This document shows positions 47,501-52,866 of a stretch of 52,866 nucleotides of DNA, piece by piece (positions within the stretch are counted from its first letter, which is position 1; every line of letters starts with the position of its first letter). Source of the DNA: Verrucomicrobiota bacterium. GTDB lineage: Bacteria; Verrucomicrobiota; Verrucomicrobiia; Verrucomicrobiales; DEV007. The stretch spans positions 1 through 52,866 of the forward strand of contig QQNE01000017.1 of NCBI GenBank assembly GCA_003402735.1, in the 5' to 3' direction. A model generated the notes under the pieces. That model did no database searches. It was not told where the DNA came from and saw nothing but the letters and a program-made list of their open reading frames with translations. A program made the position numbers and the translations under genes.

Positions 47501-50500
47501 AGGTGCTGCGGGAAGTGACTGCGGATCCAGCCAAGCCGGTCTCCGCCATCAACCTGCTCTCCCCGACCGAGCAGACTCGCCTCCTGGAAACCTGGAACGC
47601 CACGGAGACCGATTACCCGGGCAACGAGTTGCTCCACGATTTGGTTGCCGAACAGGTTGTGGCCACCCCGGACAAGATCGCGGTGCGCTGCGGCGGTGAT
47701 ACTCTCACCTTCAACCAACTCGATCGCAAGGCGGACGGCTTGGCCCAACTCTTGGCCGAGGCCGGAGTCGGTCCGGATCAGCCCGTGGCGCTGCTTGCAG
47801 ATCGTTCCTGTGACATGGTGGTCGGAACCCTTGGGATTCTGAAGTCCGGTGGATGTTACGTCCCGATGGATCCCGAGTTCCCGGCTCAGCGCCTCGAGAT
47901 GATGCTGGCGGACGCCAAGCCGAAAGTCTTGGTCACGCAGCGGCGTTTAGTGAAGCAGTTGCCCAAGGGCGACTGGAACATTCTCTGTCTGGAAGATGTC
48001 GAGGCCACCGACAGTGGCCCCGTCGTCAAGGGGTTGCGGCCAGAGTCCCTCGCCTACATCATCTACACCTCCGGGTCCACCGGGGTTCCCAAGGGCGTGG
48101 AGATTTCCCATCAGGCAGCGGTCAACTTCCTCTGTTCGATGCGGGAGACTCCCGGCCTTGGTTCAGGCGACCGCTTGCTGGCGGTGACCACCCTGAGTTT
48201 CGACATCTCGCTCATGGAGATCTATCTCCCGCTCCTGACTGGGGCGGAGTGCGTTATCGCAAGCCGCGACGAGGTGAAGGATGGCCGCCACCTTGGCCAC
48301 ATGCTCGACGAGTTTGACATCACCGTCATGCAGGCCACCCCGGCCACTTGGCAAATGCTGCTCGATGGCGGCTGGGACGGGAAGCCTGACCTCCGGATCT
48401 TTTCCGGTGGTGAGCCCCTGAGCCGGCGTTTGGCGGACCAGCTCCTCCCCTCGTGCAAGGAACTCTGGAACCTTTATGGGCCCACGGAGACGACCGTTTG
48501 GTCGACCTGCAGCCGCGTCTCCCCCGGCACAGGAATGATCCACATCGGCAAACCGATCGCGAACACCACGGTCTATCTTCTCGACGAGCATCTCATGCCG
48601 GTTCCAGCTGGGTTCGTCGGTGACCTCTACATCGGCGGCGACGGTTTGGCCCGAGGCTATCACGGCCAGCCCACCCTGACCGCGGAGAAGTTCGTCCAGG
48701 TCGCGTTGCCCAACGGCACCACCGAGCGTCTCTACAAGACGGGGGACTTGGCCCGGTGGAACCGCGACGGAAATCTCGAGTGCCTCGGCCGCGCCGACTT
48801 CCAGATCAAGTTGCGCGGGGTGCGCATGGAGTTGGACGACATCGAATCCCATCTTTTTGCCCACAGCCGCGTCCGTCAGGCCGTCGTCGCCAAGCGGGAG
48901 GATCTCCCTGGCGGCCCGAACCTGGTGGCTTACATCATCCCGGACGGACCGACGGAGGGACTGATCCCGGAGCTGCGCGCCCACCTCGCGGATCGCTTGC
49001 CCGAGAGCATGCGTCCCGCCTTCTACTGCATCGTCGATTCCTTCCCCTTGACGCCGAATCGCAAGGTGGATCGGAAACGACTCCCAGCTCCCAAGATCGA
49101 TCGCTCCGGCTTGGAGACGGTTTACTTGGCCCCATCCACCGCCAGCGAATACCTTCTCTCGGATATCTTCGAAGAGGCGTTCGGAGCCAATGTGGGCATC
49201 CGGGACAACTTCTTCGAAATGGGCGGCGACTCCCTGCTCGCCGTGAGAATCCTGGCGCACGCCTCGGAAGCGTTCAATCGGCACATCCCGGTCGAGGCCT
49301 TCCTGCGTTACCCGACCATCGAACAACTCGCCGATTACCTGCATCGCACCGAGGACCGCGAAGATCTGGAGGCGGGCTTGCCTGCGGCTTCGGTGGACCT
49401 CGATGCCATCGCGGCGAGCGGTCACATCGAATTGGAATTTGTCGATGACGGAGACGCCTTGCCGAAGGTGAGTGCCGTCGCCCTGGCCTGCATTCCCGAC
49501 GCCTTTGTGGCGGTCAGTGGATTGAGCCGCGACGAACTGATTGCTCGTTGGTTCCGGCATCAGCCGCGTCTTTCCAGCGTTTACGAGCTTCCGACTGGCA
49601 AGATTGGTCTGATCGTGCTCCCCATGTTCGAGCTCGACATCTTCAAGGATGAGGCCGGCCTGCAAAGGTCTGTGGTGCTCGCCCTCGAAATGGCCGGCCG
49701 CATGGGAGCCAAGACCGTTTCCCTCACCGGCATGTTGCCGAGCGCCACGGACGAGGGCGTCCGGGTGAGCGACTGGATCAAGGGTCGCAAAAAGCTCCCC
49801 GCGATCACCACCGGTGATGCGACGCGGACCGCGACCATCATCAAGACGATCGAAGGCACACTGGAGAAAACGGGACGCAAGTTCGCCAATGAATCCGTCG
49901 CCTTCATCGGTCTCAAATCGATCGGCAAGGCGGCTTTGCGTCTCGCCCTCGAGGTGCTCCCCCATCCGCGCGAGATCCTCCTCGCCGATCCCTATCTGAA
50001 GGAGGCTGCTCTCATCGCGATTCGCGACGAAATCGTCAAGCGCGGCTACAAGGGCAAGATCTCGCTTCATCCCAATGGCGGCGGCATTCCCGCCCCGGTC
50101 TACGACGCATCCTTTGTCGTGGGCACGACCAGCATCCCCGGCATTCTCGATACCGGTCGACTGGCACCGGGCACCATCGTGGTCGATTACAGCTTCCCGT
50201 CGTCGTTCCGTCTGCACGAGGCCGTGCGGCGTTTCGAGGCGGACGGCGACATCCTCTTCACCACGGGCGGGGAATTGCAGCTCTCCAAGAGCATCATCAA
50301 GGAGACGATCTATCTGCCCACCGCCTCACAGGAGTTGGCGGACAGCTTCGACACCCGCGCCCTGTCCATGCTCGCGGGACGGCAGCCACAGGAGATCACC
50401 GGTTGTATCGTTGTCAGCCTCCTCACGGGCATGGCGAAAGACGTCAAGCCGACTCTCGGTCCCGTCACCCCGGAGGATGTGCTGGCCCACTACCAGTTCC

Positions 50501-50616
50501 TCGCCCAACAAGGGTTCAAGCCCGCCCAGTTGCAGATGCATCGGTATCGCATCAGCGACGCCAAGGCCGCCGAGTTCGGGACCCAGGAGTGGGACCGAGG
50601 CAGCATGGTGAGCTGA
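38548..50616 (+). CDS. Hybrid iterative-type PKS-NRPS with AAR-like terminal domain
   Basis: Product of 4022 residues from ATG 38548; a TTG at 38512 adds 12. Domains by motif: KS ~12-437 (Cys183 in DTACSSA, His318 in EAHGTG, His358 in NIGHLES); AT ~543-860 (Ser635 in GHSVGE, GFHT at 739-742, malonyl-like); DH ~905-1190 (His937, Asp1103); C-methyltransferase ~1235-1595 (LEVGAGTGS, 1418-1426); psiKR ~1605-1815; ER ~1835-2160 (AGTGGVG, 1978-1984); KR ~2170-2400 (TGGAGGFG, Ser2310, Tyr2323); ACP Ser2481; C ~2557-3010 (HHIISDA, His2687); A ~3030-3512 (YTSGSTG); PCP Ser3562; AAR-like ~3645-4005 (GLKSIG, Cys3953). One module suggests iterative chain building, then amide bond formation with an amino acid and reductive release. 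No tailoring or PPTase genes adjoin. Confidence 0.93.
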   Translation: MDTNRNGSSQREPLAIVGIGCRFPGGVDDTESFWKLLKEGRSGIVEVPANRWNRERFYHPDTSIPRKMHTKWGGFIDNLDHFDAQFWGISPREALRMDPQQRWLLECTWEAIENAGYRPSKLAGTRTGVYVGIASNDYAQVQMTSPEDVDVHTNSGATLSIASNRIAYLLDLKGPALSVDTACSSALVAINLGCKDLWSGEIDYALVGGVNALLTPDTSIGFSKATMLSPSGQCFAFDDRANGYVRGEGAGMMLLLPLSKALANGDRIYATVRAAVINQDGHTSSMTVPGQETQAAMLVEAYQQAGFPPSRVTYMEAHGTGTPVGDPIETNALGHVLSQGRDKKNKCLIGSVKTNIGHLESGSGAAGMVKAALVLHKGMVPPNLNFKKPNPNIDFEGLKLKVVSELTPLKTPDGAPPVASVNSFGFGGTNAHIVLEAPPLPTPVERPAEVAARPFLLPISGKDEGTLRAYADRYRRFLEDESLDLAEVCYSAGARKEQHDKRAVVIGHNAAELRDRLRHLAKGNEEVPGVLSGTAADESHPTVFVYTGQGAQWWKMGQELLRTEPVFRRTIEEIDAEVRKLADWSLLEEMTKESEQASNINRTYIAQPAIFALQVALTELWKSWGVVPHKVVGHSVGEVAAAYAAGVYSLADAVKVIVHRSRLQEQTGGDGNKGRMYAVGLSESEAREWLVGYEGVIEVAVVNSPTLVTLAGDRLPLEELAAKLEAAGKFVRILRINYGFHTFQMAPIKDELLGALSDIRPRPTTIPYISTVTGGVMRGEELDAHYWWRNVREAVLFAPAVMNLIRGGERLFLEIGPHPALQGPINECLQELKRKGAVFHSLARKTVEIEEMLGNFSRLHLHGREVDWRAINQAGGVFVPQPAYPWNRERFWLESEEGTHVRCSPAVHPLLGIRIGATKPTYEFYLDPRLFPYLDDHRFWDSIIFPAAGYGEIGLALCRELYPGEDYCVEELEAKKALFISESKIPTVRVVFDEGDRSFSVYSNASKNNLKEWELNAQGRLRKLGQPVPAQTNFEEIKSRMVKHFDHDAYYKDYLDAGYQFGPNFQHLQNVWRRSHESLAEIVVPASVQADLKGYRFHPAVLDALFHGVKGAQVVPDDAKGSDYFYLPASVGRIRIFQEPIPTTLWAHSRIHFDDGESLISNITVFNQDGRQIAEIVDFRVDRVDQKDEKEEELDNSFYQFRWEARRLKGSRTEGGVSFAPIPSVVKEVRSAMPAVYERHGLKSYYESFEARLDKTVEQFVINAFLDLGWAPVLGQTIELSQFIDSLGILPIHRRLTNAHLDTLTAAGWLKSSGSESWKITNVPTKSDALTELRNLIAEFPQFASEAELQLVTGPALGDVLVGDADPVELLFPGGKSIDALTTFYRQGGDFAANNELIGIAIQQVISTLPPRRDLRILEVGAGTGSLTRAVLPVLPAHRAEYTFTDTSPAFLADAKRQFADYPFVEYATFDIEKSASAQGIPEGGFDLILATNVIHATSDLRNTLTNLRSCLAPEGMLMFLEVTNERVTLNNVFGLLKGWWYYSDTELRPNSALLPRDRWLSLLQDMGFRDVDFFVSSERSSECQQAVFLARAPEVEVESVPAGPEDSANGDTVLWLRSQSEGGQLASLLQSAGRKLVSVRPGAAFGRDGDSGFILNPLEKEDWTRLFQELTAAGHRTTTLVHGWTLDDPGTTISLDQLRDSQTHGTHSLRVLIHALHQLKPSPAPRLYVVTRGRLSVVGEPLHSIGTAPLTGFCRVANNEHPDWPVTTVDLDAHRHDFEAEDLAAEILRPDSEFEIAYRGQVRHVNRLHRVKAEEIPLKRTDAVQPDGSVLPYRLEIDKPGVLQNLSLNVTPRIEPGPGEIEILVKAGGINFRDVMKALGMYPGNPVDIRWFGDDVSGTVVRVGAGVTDLQPGDNVVGMAPYAFRSYATVHRDLVFRKPDHLSFEEAATLPTVFLTSHYALVHLARMEKGERVLIHAGTGGVGQAAIQIAQNLGLEIFSTAGSDEKRQLLREMGVHHVMNSRTLDFADEVMRITNGEGVDCVLNSLAGDFIPKSFGCLRRFGRFIEIGKIDVYNNSKFGLEMLKNNISYFVVDLAQHLESKPAFIASMMRELEGHLFAKTYQALPHRVFPITEVVDAFRYMAQGKHVGKNVLTFDVPSIPVAPCSQEGHLFRADRTYLITGGAGGFGFELAKWMSRNGARHLCLVSRSGPKEPAASEIEAMRAEGVQVTDARASVTDPEAMRQIVAAIQSGAAPLAGVIHGAMVINDLDIIDLDEEGFDRVVHPKMLGAWILHHLTLDIPLDLFVSFSSFSTVMGAVRQSNYNAGNAFLDAIAQHRRSLGLPGLTFNWGALKGAGFVERNEKTEQYLELLGLSTYDMRETLSVFQRFMIRDVANLAASRIDWSSLSRFAALIATKTYSCVVGQDGEGEGGAIRSQIINAAADARQGLMENFLAEQVAGVFGTDVSKINKDVPLNQLGLDSLMAIELMNRVESQLGISVPMGAVLNGPNVRELSVPILESLLASAGDELSEGEGTARPGAPTASLPPFSISGQDRTEFPLTEGQKALWFLHQLAPQSPAYNLVFSSKITPLVDIPTMQEAFKGLFERHPMLDVTFHTVNGTPVQRVRKGRTVDFREHDATHLSEADIKQLVMQHANQPFNLENGPVVRLELFRTADNAHIALLSIHHIISDAWSVTLVMRDLIESYFSRRVGRLPEWDKVETRYHDFVAWEQVHLSGESGARLLEYWKGQLDGAPMVLDLPTDRPRPPVQTFNGGAHGFKLDKQLTQAVVKLAETENVTLFSTLLSAFDLLLHRYCKQDDLIVGVPLAGRNQSELHGVVGYFINPIPMRSQVTGEITFRDFLAATGRRVVGALENQHYPLSKLVDQLHVPRDPSRSPVFQVSFSMERIPGVDEQGIAVFLIGQGGHKFHIGDMTVETVDLTLRQAQFEITLVVEEAGGELYGCWQYNADLFDKDTISALNDLYAQVLREVTADPAKPVSAINLLSPTEQTRLLETWNATETDYPGNELLHDLVAEQVVATPDKIAVRCGGDTLTFNQLDRKADGLAQLLAEAGVGPDQPVALLADRSCDMVVGTLGILKSGGCYVPMDPEFPAQRLEMMLADAKPKVLVTQRRLVKQLPKGDWNILCLEDVEATDSGPVVKGLRPESLAYIIYTSGSTGVPKGVEISHQAAVNFLCSMRETPGLGSGDRLLAVTTLSFDISLMEIYLPLLTGAECVIASRDEVKDGRHLGHMLDEFDITVMQATPATWQMLLDGGWDGKPDLRIFSGGEPLSRRLADQLLPSCKELWNLYGPTETTVWSTCSRVSPGTGMIHIGKPIANTTVYLLDEHLMPVPAGFVGDLYIGGDGLARGYHGQPTLTAEKFVQVALPNGTTERLYKTGDLARWNRDGNLECLGRADFQIKLRGVRMELDDIESHLFAHSRVRQAVVAKREDLPGGPNLVAYIIPDGPTEGLIPELRAHLADRLPESMRPAFYCIVDSFPLTPNRKVDRKRLPAPKIDRSGLETVYLAPSTASEYLLSDIFEEAFGANVGIRDNFFEMGGDSLLAVRILAHASEAFNRHIPVEAFLRYPTIEQLADYLHRTEDREDLEAGLPAASVDLDAIAASGHIELEFVDDGDALPKVSAVALACIPDAFVAVSGLSRDELIARWFRHQPRLSSVYELPTGKIGLIVLPMFELDIFKDEAGLQRSVVLALEMAGRMGAKTVSLTGMLPSATDEGVRVSDWIKGRKKLPAITTGDATRTATIIKTIEGTLEKTGRKFANESVAFIGLKSIGKAALRLALEVLPHPREILLADPYLKEAALIAIRDEIVKRGYKGKISLHPNGGGIPAPVYDASFVVGTTSIPGILDTGRLAPGTIVVDYSFPSSFRLHEAVRRFEADGDILFTTGGELQLSKSIIKETIYLPTASQELADSFDTRALSMLAGRQPQEITGCIVVSLLTGMAKDVKPTLGPVTPEDVLAHYQFLAQQGFKPAQLQMHRYRISDAKAAEFGTQEWDRGSMVS

Positions 50617-50682
50617 CGGAGCCGATGGGCCCCGATCCACCCGCCCGCTGGCGTTCACTCCGGCCTTCGGGTGGGTTTCGGT

Positions 50683-50975
50683 TCAGGCCGTTTCGGTGAA
50701 GTCACTTTCTGCGGTCCCGGAATTCAGCCTTTGTCTGATCTTGCGGCGGTCCGCCCGGTGCTCGATTTGCCGCAGTAGCTTCGGGGTCAGAGGTTTTTCC
50801 CGGAGCCTCCAGGGTGATGTGCCCATCTCTCCGGCCATGATGCAGCCGAGGGGATGAATCTCCGCGAGGATTTCCGCCAATTCCGGCGAGCCATCTCGGC
50901 TTCCACCTCGCCTTCATCCAAGGATCCCTCCGGATGGCGATGCACCCTTGCCGTGCAGGACCGCTCCCCAGCCAC
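50683..50975 (-). pseudogene. Possible small frameshifted gene
   Basis: The 384 bp between the megasynthase and the Mpv17-like gene contain two minus-strand frames that look continuous if joined. One reads 'LDEGEVEAEMARRNW' around 50900-50945; the other, one base shifted, reads 'ELAEILAEIHPLGCIMAGEM' and '...LTPKLLRQIEHRADRRKIRQ' down to 50683. A downstream TTG (50880) could also start a 65-residue protein. I recognise no family, and it may be chance open sequence in GC-rich DNA. Confidence 0.25.
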
Positions 50976-51000
50976 CGCCTTCGGGCCCCCAGCAACCCTG

Positions 51001-51687
51001 TCAAGTCTTCACCAATACGGTGATCAACAGAATGTAGAACGTCAGGATCATCGAGAAGAGGGGAAACTGCAAGGGGGGTGGCAGACTGTAGACCAGCGCC
51101 ACCGCCGGCAACCAGACCAACCAGTTCGTCAACAGGACCGACAGGTAGGACCGACGCAGGAGAGCGCGGTCTGCCGCCGCAAAAGCCTTCCGCAGACTTC
51201 GGTGCTCCACCCATAGGACAAACAGCAGATAGGATGGCACCGCCCAAAAGACACTATACCCAAACTGATCCACCAACAGCTTGATCGCCACGGTGTGCCC
51301 ATCCGTTCCGGTGCCAAAGACCCGCCCTTGGAGCCGGTAAAACCAATCGATCTCGATGCCCCGGTAGGCCCAATACAAAGCCCCCCAGCCCAGGCGCCGC
51401 GCCTGGCCCGGACCGCCTCTCATTCCCATCAACCTTTGCACCACGGTCGGCAACACGACCGCTGCCAGCACCGTCGCGACTGCGGAAAACAGATAGGACC
51501 CGCGCGTCTTCCATTCCCCTAGCGCCTCCCAAAAAAGGGCGGAGGCCGGCCACCGGTAATAGCTCGCCACCAACCCTGCCACCGCCAGATTCAGTCCCAG
51601 ACAAGCCCAGCGATTCTGATACAAGGTCGCCCGGATCGCATCGCGAATCCCGCCGCTCCCGGATTCTGTCGGTGAGGTCGCCGTCAT
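51001..51687 (-). CDS. Mpv17/PMP22-like membrane protein
   Basis: Product of 228 residues with about four hydrophobic segments, probably in the inner membrane. The start ATG 51687 is preceded by a good Shine-Dalgarno (GAGG, about 8 nt upstream). The second half resembles the Mpv17/PMP22 family: 'IKLLVDQFGYSVFWAVPSYL' (the K..xDQ..xxP element), a middle helix 'LWVEHRSLRKAFAAADRALL', and 'TNWLVWLPAVALVYSLPPPL' followed by 'FPLFSMILTFYILLITVLV', matching the N-W-x-x-W-P...N-F-x-x-V-P...R....W signature only in part. Mpv17 proteins are mostly eukaryotic channel-like proteins of mitochondria and peroxisomes. The N-terminal ~80 residues do not match. Assignment is by motif only. Confidence 0.55.
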   Translation of the reverse strand: MTATSPTESGSGGIRDAIRATLYQNRWACLGLNLAVAGLVASYYRWPASALFWEALGEWKTRGSYLFSAVATVLAAVVLPTVVQRLMGMRGGPGQARRLGWGALYWAYRGIEIDWFYRLQGRVFGTGTDGHTVAIKLLVDQFGYSVFWAVPSYLLFVLWVEHRSLRKAFAAADRALLRRSYLSVLLTNWLVWLPAVALVYSLPPPLQFPLFSMILTFYILLITVLVKT

Positions 51688-52014
51688 GATTTGCCTCGGA
51701 CCATCCGCCCGTCCCACTCTTCATCAAGCTCTGTCTGCCCCCTTTCTGCAGATCGTAGCAAGCCCAACCGGCGCCGCGCCGCGGGGTGTGAATGATTGTG
51801 ATGGAGGCTGGAACGGAATTCTTGGGAGTTCCGCCACTCTGAATTCATTCTCGTAGCGGAATTGCCCGCGCATTCCGCCTTGGATGCCCCTCGGTTCCAT
51901 GCACACCCCGCGCCGCGAGACTCCCTCCCGGCACAGAAACCTCCAACGATCCGTTGCGGATTTCCGCCTCTGTCAGAGAACTTAGCTCTTCTAGCCGCGC
52001 CTCCTCACGTTCTC
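51688..52014. other. Gene-free divergent gap with a hairpin
   Basis: About 327 bp between the divergent Mpv17-like and metallophosphoesterase genes. A 7-bp inverted repeat gcggaat (51856-51862) / attccgc (51872-51878) with a 9-nt loop is the only structure I can point to. Imperfect copies of 'ggaattc...gaattc' occur just before it. No convincing promoter was found. Confidence 0.4.
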
Positions 52015-52866
52015 ATGCCGTTCTCGAACCTTCCCTATCCGCTGCCACCGAGCCGCGGCCTCGGCTCACGCGTCACCGCCCTGATTCCGGTGCCTTGGCA
52101 GGATGCCTTGCGGAAGGCCGGAGATCGTTGGCCAGGCGAACGCCACCAACTCGAAATCACCACGCCTCTCATACGAGTGGAACTGGGGGTGACGGCTCCG
52201 GAGCACTTCCGGGTCGCGCTGTTGGCTGACTTTCATTACGATCCGCTCCACGAATTGGGGTTCTTCCAGTCTTGCATCGCCACCACCCGGGATCTGGCAC
52301 CCGACCTGGTGTGCTTGTTGGGCGACTTCTCCTCACATGATCCCACCTGCCTTCCCGACCTGGCCCGGCTCCTCGCAGAGATCGAGGCACCGGGCGGCAT
52401 CCACCCGATTCTCGGGAACCACGATCACTTGGCCGGGGAGGAAACGGTCGTGCGGATGCTGGAAGAGGCCGGAATCCCGGTCTTGCGAAATGAGTTCAGA
52501 CGGATCAACCTGTGCGGTGGCACCCTGGCCCTGACCGGGTTCGACTCGGCCACCTCCCGTTGTCCGCAGTTCAATCTGCTCGATCAATGCGATCCCGGCG
52601 AGCGGGCCTTGGTCCTCTGCCACGAACCCGATGTTTTTCTCGATACCTCGCAACACCCCAACGCGGCGCTGCAACTCTCCGGACACACGCATGGTGGTCA
52701 GGTGATGATCCCGCTGATCGGTTCCCCACTCCTGCCGCGGCTCGGTCGACGCTTCATCAGTGGGCACCACCGCCGAGCCGATTGCCAACTCTACGTCAAC
52801 CGGGGCCTGGGCACGGGTCACCTGCACCTCCGGTGGCGGGCGCGCCCGGAGCTCACCTTGCTAACG
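52015..52866 (+). CDS. Metallophosphoesterase (YkuE-like), partial at the right edge
   Basis: The frame opens with ATG at 52015 and stays open for 284 codons to the window end. The two-metal calcineurin-type core is complete: 'LLADFHYDPLHELGFF' (Asp-x-His), 'CLLGDFSSHDPTCLPD' (GD), 'PILGNHDHLAGEETVV' (GNHD), 'LVLCHEPDVFLDT' (His) and 'SGHTHGGQVMIPLIG' (GHxH). This matches the YkuE/YaeI-type membrane-associated phosphodiesterase branch, which has a G-x-T-H-G-G-Q ending; only the last residues are missing. There is no obvious N-terminal membrane helix before residue ~60 here, unlike YkuE. The substrate (for example a lipid A precursor or cyclic nucleotide) cannot be told. Confidence 0.9.
   Translation, partial: MPFSNLPYPLPPSRGLGSRVTALIPVPWQDALRKAGDRWPGERHQLEITTPLIRVELGVTAPEHFRVALLADFHYDPLHELGFFQSCIATTRDLAPDLVCLLGDFSSHDPTCLPDLARLLAEIEAPGGIHPILGNHDHLAGEETVVRMLEEAGIPVLRNEFRRINLCGGTLALTGFDSATSRCPQFNLLDQCDPGERALVLCHEPDVFLDTSQHPNAALQLSGHTHGGQVMIPLIGSPLLPRLGRRFISGHHRRADCQLYVNRGLGTGHLHLRWRARPELTLLT

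Noticed and set aside
48163..50217. A 684-codon minus-strand frame, and others at 45298-46749, 44278-45297 and 40018-41133, opposite the megasynthase.
   Set aside because: They mirror the PKS-NRPS reading frame; no family-like motifs, and the domains on the plus strand are continuous.
50702..51247. A 181-codon minus-strand frame overlapping the Mpv17-like gene.
   Set aside because: It overlaps a better-supported membrane-protein frame that has a Shine-Dalgarno sequence, and its residues are not family-like.

Overview
The window (about 62 % G+C by eye) looks like a chromosome segment of a member of the Verrucomicrobiota. The markers are an Amuc_1098-type secretin, a PSD1/DUF1549/DUF1553 cytochrome-like protein paired with a Tat-exported DUF1501 protein, a GldA/F/G-like ABC system, an exosortase, and a glucosamine-6-phosphate deaminase fused to a PIG-L-like domain. 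No rRNA, tRNA, CRISPR array or transposase gene was recognised. Both ends cut a gene: a GldG-like protein at the left and a metallophosphoesterase at the right.

Layout. 1-3333 (minus): ATPase, permease and GldG-like subunit of an ABC-2 system. 3473-7619 (plus): a tightly coupled run of exonuclease III, a MurQ/GKRP-like double-SIS protein, ThiD, and an S41-fold protein whose catalytic Ser and Lys are both replaced. 7822-11822 (plus): Obg GTPase, an NCS2-type permease and a secreted C39-like cysteine peptidase. 11819-12230: a TA-flanked MITE-like element followed by a second repeat-like block. 12234-14741: Mini-III-like RNase, GT4 glycosyltransferase and PPK2 kinase. 14773-22528 (minus): a probable operon for exported proteins (PQQ-type propeller, lactonase-type propeller, PSD1 protein, DUF1501 protein). 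22529-23407: non-coding DNA with more copies of the MITE-like family. 23408-26723: a ComEA-like HhH protein and a carboxynorspermidine dehydrogenase/decarboxylase pair. 26720-29153: an FAD amine-oxidase-type protein and an exosortase. 29342-35696 (minus): MEKHLA protein, RNase D, Rho, dephospho-CoA kinase and the Amuc_1098-type secretin. 35824-37827: NagB fused to a degenerate PIG-L domain. 37846-38235: a small helical protein.

The standout is a single 12-kb gene at 38548-50616 encoding a hybrid PKS-NRPS of 4022 residues. I read its domain order as KS-AT-DH-cMT-psiKR-ER-KR-ACP-C-A-PCP followed by a C-terminal domain that resembles cyanobacterial acyl-ACP reductase (AAR) instead of a thioesterase or the usual thioester reductase. 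The layout is that of fungal highly reducing PKS-NRPSs, but with an apparently intact cis ER and a different release domain. The adenylation pocket read by hand is close to the glycine code. The predicted product class is a reduced, possibly methylated fatty acyl-glycine released as an aldehyde. No PPTase, transporter, regulator or tailoring gene lies beside it, so it looks like a one-gene pathway. It is flanked by the small helical protein and an Mpv17/PMP22-like membrane protein.

All family assignments come from reading motifs and overall sequence; no database search was run. Residue numbers are counted from the start codon given in each entry.
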